The translations under genes were made by a program, and so were the position numbers. Below the pieces are notes generated by a model that ran no database searches, was not told the origin of the DNA, and was given only the letters and a program-made list of their open reading frames with translations. Shown one piece after another: positions 8,908 to 16,500 of a stretch of DNA of 43,084 nt. Origin of the DNA: Nitrospirota bacterium (GTDB lineage Bacteria > Nitrospirota > Thermodesulfovibrionia > SZUA-242); contig JALUUO010000057.1 of NCBI GenBank assembly GCA_027021335.1, positions 1 through 43,084 of the forward strand, written 5' to 3'. The stretch's first letter is position 1. Each line of letters starts with the position of its first letter.

Positions 8908-9294
8908 TTGAGATATAGTAAGTTTATTGAGTATATTCAATAACTTTGAGGTACTAAGTGATCTCTTTGCCTGAATTTGCTATGGGTGGTAGAACCCTTC
9001 AGTGCAGAAGACGACTCAAACTTCATTATTGTTCCGAGTTATTAATTATAACAGAAAGCTCCATTCTTTATCTTCACTATATCAACTAGTGATTCGGTAT
9101 CGCAGAAAAATACTGAATTCTAAGACTCAAATTTGGCAGTATAAAACTATATCTTTTTAACCGGCATATTGTAAAATAGTAAAGTATATTTTTTACATTT
9201 TACCCCCGAAATAATACAACCCGGATGAGCCGCAGTTCTAAGAAATTTCTAAGTAGTTTTTTACAGGGTTCATTTAGTTGTAAATTTAATAATA
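8908..9294. promoter_or_regulatory. Divergent intergenic region inside the island
   Basis: About 390 AT-rich bases without a gene separate the first gene of the minus-strand run (start 8907) from the plus-strand sulfatase-fold gene (start 9295). Promoters for both directions should lie here, including the one likely to serve aat. I see no convincing -35/-10 pair or Shine-Dalgarno for either start. The only strong structure is the inverted repeat at 9171-9203. Confidence 0.5.
9171..9203. repeat. 12-bp inverted repeat, possible operator
   Basis: The left arm GTAAAAT-A-GTAAA (9171-9183) pairs with the right arm TTTAC-ATTTTAC (9192-9203), with one unpaired A at 9178 and an eight-base centre. It lies about 90 bases upstream of the plus-strand start at 9295 and 260 bases upstream of the minus-strand start. 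The AT-only arms make a terminator unlikely and a regulator binding site plausible. Chance cannot be excluded in such AT-rich sequence. Confidence 0.45.
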
Positions 9295-11394
9295 ATGACT
9301 TCATATAAAACAAAAACAATCAAAATTTTTTTTCACATTGTTGCTGCAGGTGCCTCTATTGGAGCGGTTTTTGGCTTTTTAAGCGCATGCCGTGATATTT
9401 TTCTAAATGGTTATTTCAGTTTGGGATACTGGAGAAATATATCATTTGTTCTGCGAAATACGATGACAGGGTGGACATTGATTGGAGCTGTTATTTCGGT
9501 TGCGCTCATTCTGTTAAGGTTTTCACTAAAAAAGGTATCAATAATTACGGTTCTAACAAAGCTTACCCTGAAACCACTGCGTTTGTCTCATGCCGCTGTT
9601 TTTCTGGCCGCCTCAGTACTTTTGATGGTTTTAGTCTTTTTCGTTCTGTTCGTTCTTTACGGCAGGCCGGAACCACGGTTTCTAGGCGCTATATTGGCGG
9701 TAACCCTCATAGGTTTCGGGCTTGCTGTTTCTATTGCTCACTTTTTGAGCAGACGTTTTATCCCTGACTCCATAAATTACCGGACATTCCTTTATGGGTT
9801 TTACGCAATGACGTCAATATTCTTGAGTGGTAGTATGATTGCTCTTTATCCGAACTGGCGTAACCCTATGCAAAGCGAGAGTGTTACTGCCATTATAAGT
9901 CTTGCTATAGGTTCGTTTTTTACTTTTTTCATAGTTCGTGCAGTTTTTTTCAACTTAATTAACCTGACTAACCTTTCGCGCAGTCTATTGCTGAAACGCT
10001 ATATACTGTCTCCATACATACTGCCGCTTATTCTGTTTGTTGGATTTCAGTTATTATTTCCATTTTTGTCTCGTCCGACACTTAGTACGAAAACGTCAAA
10101 GAATATAGTTCTTATAGGAATCGATACATTGCGCCTTGACCATACCTCACTCTTTCGCACTGATCAGAGAGGCCTTCAACTCACACCAAATTTAACGCGT
10201 CTGTCTAAGTCAGGTGCCAGCTTTCGTCACGCGATCTCCCAGGCGCCATGGACAATGCCGGCATTTGCATCAGTAATGACAGGACGTTATCCGCAAGAAC
10301 ACCGGGCGATTTCCCAGGGCGGTTTTCTGCGAAAAAAAGAATCCACCCTGGCAGAGGTTCTAAAAGAAGCCGGTTATTATAACTCTGCCGTTATAAGCGC
10401 ACCTATGCTTAATGAAAGACATGGTTTTTCACAGGGCTTTGATGAATTTGACCAGAGTAACATTTTAGGCCGCGCAGCTATCACCTCTAAAAAAGTCACG
10501 GATAAAGCGCTTAATACCATTAAGGAAAATAAAGACGGCCCGTTTTTCCTGTTTGTTCATTATTTTGATCCCCATTATGACTATATGCAGCAACCTGACT
10601 GGGACTTTGCAGATCACTATACAGGTTGGCTTTCTAAGAACCGGATAACAATAAATGAGTTAAGGGAGAAGAGGCGGCTGCTCGGCCCTGATGACATTGA
10701 GTACCTGCTGGATCTTTATGATGAAGAGATAGCATACACCGACCGGGAAATCGGCCGGTTGCTGGCCTTTCTAGAAAAAGAAGGCCTTATGGAGGAAACA
10801 GCAGTAGTAGTTGTTGCTGACCACGGCGAGGAGTTCATGGAGCGGGGATGGATCGGTCATACAGTAAGCCTGTTTAACGAACTGATCCGGGTCCCACTCA
10901 TCATGCATTTGCCGGGTGTAAGTTCAACCGGAACTGTTATAGACACCGTGGTCGAAACAAGATCTGTGTTTGGAACTATTCTTGATTATCTTGGCATTCG
11001 TAAAGGGGAAAAAACGGAGTCAGACAGCCTTGTACCATTGCTCACGGAAACGGCCGAACATAATAAAGATAAGGAAAGCAGTTACGGATTCGCTTTTTCA
11101 TCAACATGGCTTCCCGACGCTCATGGAGAAAAACGTGTGCGCAAGTTATCCGTTCATATGAATGAGTGGAAACTTATCTTTGATTATGATAATAACAGCT
11201 CGCTTTTATACGATTTATCCAAAGATCCCTACGAAACCAGGAACCTCGCTTCCGAGGAGCCGGAAAAGAGGGCTGAACTCTGGAAATTACTTGATTCCTG
11301 GCATAAAATGGTCGAAGCTTCCGGTGCAGAAACACCGGCCTTGAATCTAAGCGAAGAAGAGGTTCGTAAGTTAAAGTCTCTCGGATACCTGTAA
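9295..11394 (+). CDS. Polytopic sulfatase-fold enzyme with Thr nucleophile (plus-strand member)
   Basis: A 699-residue protein with six or seven hydrophobic segments up to about residue 257 (12-32, 58-76, 97-122, 130-150, 165-185, 196-220, 238-256). The catalytic domain then starts at IVLIGIDTLRLDH (D277, D282). The nucleophile position is A-P-W-T-M-P-A-F-A-S with T320 in place of formylglycine Cys/Ser. The second metal site is VADHGEEFMERGWIGHT. It ends VRKLKSLGYL, the shared island tail. It is more distant from the 749- and 747-residue proteins than those are from each other, and its membrane region is different. It is the only plus-strand gene of the island and converges on 11465-13708. 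Likely an envelope phospho- or sulfo-ester enzyme; the exact chemistry is unknown. Confidence 0.82.
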   Translation: MTSYKTKTIKIFFHIVAAGASIGAVFGFLSACRDIFLNGYFSLGYWRNISFVLRNTMTGWTLIGAVISVALILLRFSLKKVSIITVLTKLTLKPLRLSHAAVFLAASVLLMVLVFFVLFVLYGRPEPRFLGAILAVTLIGFGLAVSIAHFLSRRFIPDSINYRTFLYGFYAMTSIFLSGSMIALYPNWRNPMQSESVTAIISLAIGSFFTFFIVRAVFFNLINLTNLSRSLLLKRYILSPYILPLILFVGFQLLFPFLSRPTLSTKTSKNIVLIGIDTLRLDHTSLFRTDQRGLQLTPNLTRLSKSGASFRHAISQAPWTMPAFASVMTGRYPQEHRAISQGGFLRKKESTLAEVLKEAGYYNSAVISAPMLNERHGFSQGFDEFDQSNILGRAAITSKKVTDKALNTIKENKDGPFFLFVHYFDPHYDYMQQPDWDFADHYTGWLSKNRITINELREKRRLLGPDDIEYLLDLYDEEIAYTDREIGRLLAFLEKEGLMEETAVVVVADHGEEFMERGWIGHTVSLFNELIRVPLIMHLPGVSSTGTVIDTVVETRSVFGTILDYLGIRKGEKTESDSLVPLLTETAEHNKDKESSYGFAFSSTWLPDAHGEKRVRKLSVHMNEWKLIFDYDNNSSLLYDLSKDPYETRNLASEEPEKRAELWKLLDSWHKMVEASGAETPALNLSEEEVRKLKSLGYL

Positions 11395-11464
11395 CCCAAG
11401 TTGATAAAATTGACGATAAGACAATGGCTCAGCATCTCAAAGTGTGTCTAGATTATGAGCACGG

Positions 11465-13708
11465 TTACTGGATATATCCTAAGGCTTTTAAGCGGTCAAG
11501 GGTGTCTTTGTCTATTTTCTTATGTGACAAAGAACTCTTAAAATATGGAGACTCTTCCTTGGTATCTGAGAGCCATTGGTTTAACAGGGCTTCCAGATCA
11601 ACAGCGACATCTGTATTTTTGCTGTAAATATTTGTTGTTTCGTTGGGATCCGTGGATACATCGTAAAGTTCCTGCTTTTTCAAGGTAGATGTGATAAGCT
11701 TCATCCCACCTGAAAATACCGCCCTTTCAATGTTATAAAAACGTTTATGCCATTTAAGCTTTTTACGGGAAGAAAATGATTCGCTTATCACAAATCTGTT
11801 ATTTAAGTGTTCAGGTTTAAGCAGGCTTATGCCTTGCAGGTTGCCGGGAATTTCATACCCCAGAAAATCAAGAACAGTCGGCATAATATCTACACCACTG
11901 ACAAATTCGTCCACCACTTTGCTCTGGCCGGTGCCAGGATACCTGATCAGAAGAGGCACATAGACTTCATTTTGATAAACAGAATTTTCGTGTTGAATAA
12001 AGTCCCTTTCTCCAAAAGCTTCACCATGATCCGATGTAATAATAATAACGGTTTTTTCATAAAGTCCGGCTTTTTTCAGCCTCTTAATTAATTCTCCGAT
12101 ATGAAAATCCACATACGCAATTCCACCATCATACTGTGAGACTATATGCTTTTGTTCTCTTCCGGTAATCTTACGCTCAAGCTTCATTACCTGTTTTTCC
12201 ATCTCAACAAATTTACCGGGTGTGTATGTCTCGTCTTTACCCGGGAAAAGTTTGTCATAGGGTGATGGCGGGGTATATGGAAAATGAGGGTCCATATAAT
12301 TTATAAACAGAAAGAAGCGCTCGCTTTTTTTAGTTTCATCAAGAAGAGTAAAAACCTCATCATTAATTTCATCCGCATTGCGAAACGCCATATCATAGTC
12401 GGAAGAGTGTATAAACTTGGATAGAAAAGTATGAATACTCTGCCTCAGGTAAAATGGATGCACTTTTCCACGAAATTGTCCCAGAAACGGCACCGGAGTC
12501 CGGTAATCATAGTGTTGAAACCCTTGGGTTAAACGGTAAGAATCTCCAAGGTATCCCTGGTTTGCAACTACGGCCATTGTTCTATAGCCTTTTTTCGAAA
12601 GAATTTCAGCAATTGTACTAAATTTATCATCCAGCGGCATGTTATGTGCCCAGTCATAAAAGACACCTGCACGATCATCCGCCGGGTTCTGAGTCTCAAA
12701 TACATGATGAGCGCCATGGCTTCTTGTGTAGAGTCCTGTAAAAATAGATGCATGAGATGGCAGCGTCATGTTTGATGTAGCAATTGCGTTTTTGTACAAA
12801 ATAGCTTCTTGCGACAGCCTTTTAAGGTTTGGGGTGGTATCCCTTTCGTATCCATACAATGATAGGTGGTCAGCCCTTACCGTATCCATTGTGATAAGTA
12901 TAATATTAGGTTGACTCGAATCACTGAATGACGCTGCCGTGTTTTGGTCCGTCTGCAGCGGTGTCTGCTTATAAAACAAGCCGGAACCGAAAACAATTAA
13001 AAAAACAGAAGCCGTAAAGACGATATTGCTTTTTGGCGGCGTTGATACTATTTTTATCGCTTTGTCGGTATTTTGCCTGTCTGTGATCTTGTAAATGATT
13101 TTATAAGCAAAAAATGATATTAAAAAAATAGCAGCAGGATAAACCATAGACAAGATTGCCTTAACACTCTTTGACTGACCGGCAAGAGGTTCGAAGGGAA
13201 CCCATGGTAAAATGCCAAACAACACGATCACAGCAACCCATGGATTGGTGATAAAGCAGAGCCGTCCGTACCAGATAGAGGATATGGAACTAAGTATAAC
13301 TCCTGCCATTAACAGCAGGGAAATACAAAAAGACGGCAACATATTAATAACTGGATAATTACTAAACAACGATGTGTAACAGATGTTTAAAACAAAAAAC
13401 AGAATAACAGAAAAACTCGCTGCCAGCTTAAGTAATATATGAGTTTCTTGTCCTCTAAAAAGTCTTTTACCGGTTATCCGGTTAACATTCCACCCTGACA
13501 AACCACCCAAGGTCAAACCAATAACCGGATAAATAAGAAACAACAAAATCGTAAAACCCCAGTGGGTAGGGGTGTAAGCATGAGAAGGCTTGGTAAGCCA
13601 TGGAAGCGTGGATGTAAATAATTGCTCAACAACGGCATAAATCATCCAGGCCGTCAGCCCATAGACAGAACCGGCATATATGTTATCTCCAATTGTTTTA
13701 GTCCGCAT
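11465..13708 (-). CDS. Polytopic sulfatase-fold enzyme, paralogue of 1452-3701
   Basis: A 747-residue protein with the same architecture as the 749-residue enzyme. Seven membrane segments lie within residues 10-246 and the catalytic domain starts at NIILITMDTVRADH (D275, D280). T315 is at the nucleophile position (M-T-L-P-S-H-A-S), with SDHGEAFGER as the second metal site and C-terminal DRLKALGYIQ. Shared blocks such as PWLTKPSHAYTP/PWIMTPSHAYTP and KQTPLQTDQ show the two are duplicates that diverged while keeping their membrane domains. It starts 87 bases after the clpA stop on the same strand, so read-through from clpS-clpA is possible, although a stem-loop (13754-13777) lies between. Because Thr replaces Cys/Ser, I would not call it an arylsulfatase. 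Confidence 0.84.
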   Translation of the reverse strand: MRTKTIGDNIYAGSVYGLTAWMIYAVVEQLFTSTLPWLTKPSHAYTPTHWGFTILLFLIYPVIGLTLGGLSGWNVNRITGKRLFRGQETHILLKLAASFSVILFFVLNICYTSLFSNYPVINMLPSFCISLLLMAGVILSSISSIWYGRLCFITNPWVAVIVLFGILPWVPFEPLAGQSKSVKAILSMVYPAAIFLISFFAYKIIYKITDRQNTDKAIKIVSTPPKSNIVFTASVFLIVFGSGLFYKQTPLQTDQNTAASFSDSSQPNIILITMDTVRADHLSLYGYERDTTPNLKRLSQEAILYKNAIATSNMTLPSHASIFTGLYTRSHGAHHVFETQNPADDRAGVFYDWAHNMPLDDKFSTIAEILSKKGYRTMAVVANQGYLGDSYRLTQGFQHYDYRTPVPFLGQFRGKVHPFYLRQSIHTFLSKFIHSSDYDMAFRNADEINDEVFTLLDETKKSERFFLFINYMDPHFPYTPPSPYDKLFPGKDETYTPGKFVEMEKQVMKLERKITGREQKHIVSQYDGGIAYVDFHIGELIKRLKKAGLYEKTVIIITSDHGEAFGERDFIQHENSVYQNEVYVPLLIRYPGTGQSKVVDEFVSGVDIMPTVLDFLGYEIPGNLQGISLLKPEHLNNRFVISESFSSRKKLKWHKRFYNIERAVFSGGMKLITSTLKKQELYDVSTDPNETTNIYSKNTDVAVDLEALLNQWLSDTKEESPYFKSSLSHKKIDKDTLDRLKALGYIQ

Positions 13709-13753
13709 AGATTTTATTTACTTGTAACAGCTCAGGTATCTTTTTCAGGTTGT

Positions 13754-13777
13754 AGGGGCGTATTACGGTATGCCCCT
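13754..13777. other. Stem-loop between clpA and the 747-residue enzyme gene
   Basis: AGGGGCGTA (13754-13762) pairs with TATGCCCCT (13769-13777) through nine pairs including one G-U, around a six-base loop. No T-run follows on the minus strand, so it is not a classical intrinsic terminator. It may reduce read-through from clpA or stabilise the clpA 3' end. Confidence 0.45.
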
Positions 13778-13795
13778 GTATTTGGATGGTTAAAG

Positions 13796-16093
13796 TCAGT
13801 CGAAAGCTAAGATGATTTTTCCGTTTTTCAGGCCGATACGCAGCATACCGCCTTTTTCCAACTTTCCAAAGAGAAGTTCGTCCGCAAGAGGCTGTCTTAT
13901 CTCTTTCTGGATAAGCCTCCACAACGGGCGGGCGCCATAAGCCGGATCATGACCATTTTCGGCAAGCCACGACCGGGCTTCCGGAGACAGCATAAATGTA
14001 ACCTTCTTTTCTGAAAGTTGAGCCTCAAGTTCCGCGATGAACTTATCCACCACTTGCTCCATGGTCTCTTTGCTCAACCGGTTGAAGGCTATAATGGAAT
14101 CCAGCCTGTTTCTGAACTCGGGACTAAATGTGTTTTTAACCACTCTGCTTACTACGTCCGGTTTGCTTATGTCCTGCGGCTTATTGTTTTTACCGTCCCC
14201 GGCAAAACCGATACTTCCCTTGGCAAGTTCCTGGGCTCCCACATTGCTGGTCATGATAATAATTACATTACGGAAATCAGCTTTTTTCCCGTTGTTGTCT
14301 GTGAGTGTTGCGTAATCCATTACCTGGAGCAGAATGCTGAACATGTCTTGATGAGCTTTTTCAACCTCATCCAGCAGAAGCACAGAATAAGGGTTCTGTA
14401 TTATTGCATCGGTGAGAAGACCTCCCTGGTCAAAACCTACATATCCAGGCGGAGCTCCGATAAGGCGGGAAACAGCATGGCGTTCCATATATTCGCTCAT
14501 ATCGAACCTGAGGAAACGCACGCCCATGATTTTGGCAAGCTGTTTTGCAACCTCGGTTTTACCCACTCCGGTAGGTCCTGTAAACAGGAAAGAGCCTACT
14601 GGTTTATCCGGATGAGAAAGGCCGGCACGGGAAAGTTTAATGGATGCAACAAGGGCTTCAATGGCCTGATTCTGTCCGAAAACCGAAAGCTTAAGGTCGC
14701 GGTCAAGGTTTTTGAGGATTGCCTTATCCGTAACCGAGACACTTTTTGAAGGTATACGAGCGGTCTGAGCCACTATACGTTCTATATCTTTTATTCCAAC
14801 CGTTGTTTTTTGCCTGGCCGTGGTCATTAACCTCGTTGCCGCTCCTGCCTCGTCTATAACGTCTATGGCCTTGTCCGGCAGTCTTCGATCGTTAATATAC
14901 CTGGCCGAAAGTTCAACCGCTGTACGGAGAGCGGCCGGCGTGTAGCGCACGCCATGATGTTTTTCGTAATAAGGCTTGAGTCCTTTGAGTATTGCAACAG
15001 CTTCCTGCGCGGCCGGTTCTGCAATATCGATTTTATGAAAACGGCGCGCAAGCGCCCTGTCTTTCTCGAAATAGTTGCGGTATTCCTGGTAGGTTGTAGA
15101 ACCTATGAACCGGATTTCTCCGGAAGCAAGTGCAGGCTTTAATATATTTGAAGCATCCATCGAGCCGCCGCTTGTAGCGCCTGCGCCCACAATTGTATGT
15201 ATTTCGTCTATGAACAAAATCGCGTTTCCGGATTTTTTTAAAGACTTTAGTACTCCCTTAAGCCGCTGTTCAAAGTCTCCACGATACCTGGTTCCGGCCA
15301 GCAGGGAGCCCATGTCCAACAGGTACAGTTCAGCATCTTTAAGAATATCCGGAACCTTACGCTCATGTATCTTTAAGGCCAGCCCTTCGGCCAGAGCTGT
15401 TTTGCCGACTCCTGGATCTCCAACGTACATGGGATTGTTCTTTGTACGGCGGCAAAGGGTTTGCATGGTACTTTTCAGCTCAGACTCACGTCCTATTATA
15501 GGGTCTATAAGTCCTTTCGCAGCCTTTTCCAGAAGATTTATGGTAAATGTCTCAAGCGGTTTTTTGGTAGGGTACGGTCCCTCGTTTCCGAATTTAACCG
15601 AATCCTCATCCTCATCGGAGTATAGGTCATCATCTATTTCTTCGCTTAAATCGTCTATTGCGGAAAGTCCATGGGCAAGGTAATTGACTACGTTAAAACG
15701 GGTGACTCCGGCCTCTTCGAGGAAGTAAACAGCATGGGAATCAGGCTCGCCGTAAAGGGCCACCAACATGTCTCCACCGGTTATCCGGCTTTTGCCGGAA
15801 CTTTGAATATGAGTTGCAGCACGCTGGAGAACACGCCGGAAAGCCATTGTGGGCTCAGGGGTCAGATCAGGCCCCTCGGGAAGGCTGACGAGGCCGTTTT
15901 GCAGGAAGTCTTCAACCACGACTTTCAGCTCATGCGGTTCTCCTCCGACCTGGCTTACAATATCTGCTGTCGCTTCATCCAAAAGAAGGGCAAACAGCAG
16001 ATGCTCGGTTGTAAGGAACTCGTGCCGCTTGGAACGCGCCTCTGCTTGCGCCACGCTTAAAACTATTTCTATTTCCGGACTGATCATGCTCAT
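13796..16093 (-). CDS. clpA: ATP-dependent Clp protease ATP-binding subunit ClpA
   Basis: A 765-residue AAA+ unfoldase that partners ClpP and receives N-degron substrates from ClpS. Two N-terminal Clp_N repeats (about 5-65 and 80-145) precede an acidic linker (EEIDDDLYSDEDED). Module D1 has GDPGVGKT (225-232) and ILFIDEIHTIVGAG. Module D2 has GPTGVGKT (about 505) and VLLLDEVEKAH. The ClpP-docking loop IGF is visible in GSIGFAGDG. There is no ClpB-type middle coiled coil, which separates it from clpB at 25801. The clpS stop and clpA ATG abut (TAAATG). MSMISPE offers a second Met at residue 3. No clpP is in the window. Confidence 0.96.
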   Translation of the reverse strand: MSMISPEIEIVLSVAQAEARSKRHEFLTTEHLLFALLLDEATADIVSQVGGEPHELKVVVEDFLQNGLVSLPEGPDLTPEPTMAFRRVLQRAATHIQSSGKSRITGGDMLVALYGEPDSHAVYFLEEAGVTRFNVVNYLAHGLSAIDDLSEEIDDDLYSDEDEDSVKFGNEGPYPTKKPLETFTINLLEKAAKGLIDPIIGRESELKSTMQTLCRRTKNNPMYVGDPGVGKTALAEGLALKIHERKVPDILKDAELYLLDMGSLLAGTRYRGDFEQRLKGVLKSLKKSGNAILFIDEIHTIVGAGATSGGSMDASNILKPALASGEIRFIGSTTYQEYRNYFEKDRALARRFHKIDIAEPAAQEAVAILKGLKPYYEKHHGVRYTPAALRTAVELSARYINDRRLPDKAIDVIDEAGAATRLMTTARQKTTVGIKDIERIVAQTARIPSKSVSVTDKAILKNLDRDLKLSVFGQNQAIEALVASIKLSRAGLSHPDKPVGSFLFTGPTGVGKTEVAKQLAKIMGVRFLRFDMSEYMERHAVSRLIGAPPGYVGFDQGGLLTDAIIQNPYSVLLLDEVEKAHQDMFSILLQVMDYATLTDNNGKKADFRNVIIIMTSNVGAQELAKGSIGFAGDGKNNKPQDISKPDVVSRVVKNTFSPEFRNRLDSIIAFNRLSKETMEQVVDKFIAELEAQLSEKKVTFMLSPEARSWLAENGHDPAYGARPLWRLIQKEIRQPLADELLFGKLEKGGMLRIGLKNGKIILAFD

Positions 16094-16414
16094 TTATTCA
16101 GGCTCCATACTGCATTTTAACGGGTGTTGATGCTCTCTGGCAAACTCATGGACCTGGTTCACCTTGGTTTCCGAAGTTTCGCGCGTGTAGATACCGGCTA
16201 CACCAACACCCTTGTGATGTACCGTCAGCATTGTATGCAGGGCTTCGGCTTCACTTTTGTGGAAAATTTTACGCAGAACCGTAACCACAAACTCCATAGT
16301 GGTGTAATCATCGTTATGAAGCAGAACTTTGTATAGCTGCGGCTTCCGGGTTTTTTCCTTCTCTAAGATGGAAGTATCGCTTCCAGCCTGATACTGTCTA
16401 TTGCGTCTGACCAT
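16094..16414 (-). CDS. clpS: ATP-dependent Clp protease adaptor ClpS
   Basis: A 106-residue N-recognin adaptor. The hydrophobic-pocket residues are intact and fall at the same numbers as in E. coli ClpS: N34, D35 ([11 protein letters not shown]), M40 and H66 ([10 protein letters not shown]). The N-terminal tail of about 25 residues is polar and basic, as needed for delivery through ClpA. It lies directly upstream of clpA with no gap, giving a two-gene unit. With aat at 13-711 it completes the Leu/Phe N-degron pathway. The start ATG at 16414 is the only sensible one. Confidence 0.96.
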   Translation of the reverse strand: MVRRNRQYQAGSDTSILEKEKTRKPQLYKVLLHNDDYTTMEFVVTVLRKIFHKSEAEALHTMLTVHHKGVGVAGIYTRETSETKVNQVHEFAREHQHPLKCSMEPE

Positions 16415-16457
16415 GTGTGTTTTAGGAATTACACTAAAAATACAAAGTTATTCTTAC

Positions 16458-16500
16458 GGGGTCAAGACGGCTCTTATTCCAGCCTTATTTCCTTGACCCC
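16458..16500 (-). terminator. Stem-loop at the 3' end of the RelA/SpoT-type gene
   Basis: GGGGTCAAG (16458-16466) is complementary to CTTGACCCC (16492-16500), with an inner GGCT/AGCC pairing. On the minus strand the structure begins in the last codons of the RelA/SpoT-type gene and ends just after its stop at 16474. No clear U-run follows, so termination is tentative. Confidence 0.4.

Noticed and set aside
14018-14749. 243-codon open frame on the plus strand opposite clpA
   Set aside because: Mirror of conserved ClpA D2 sequence; no ribosome-binding site and no domain.
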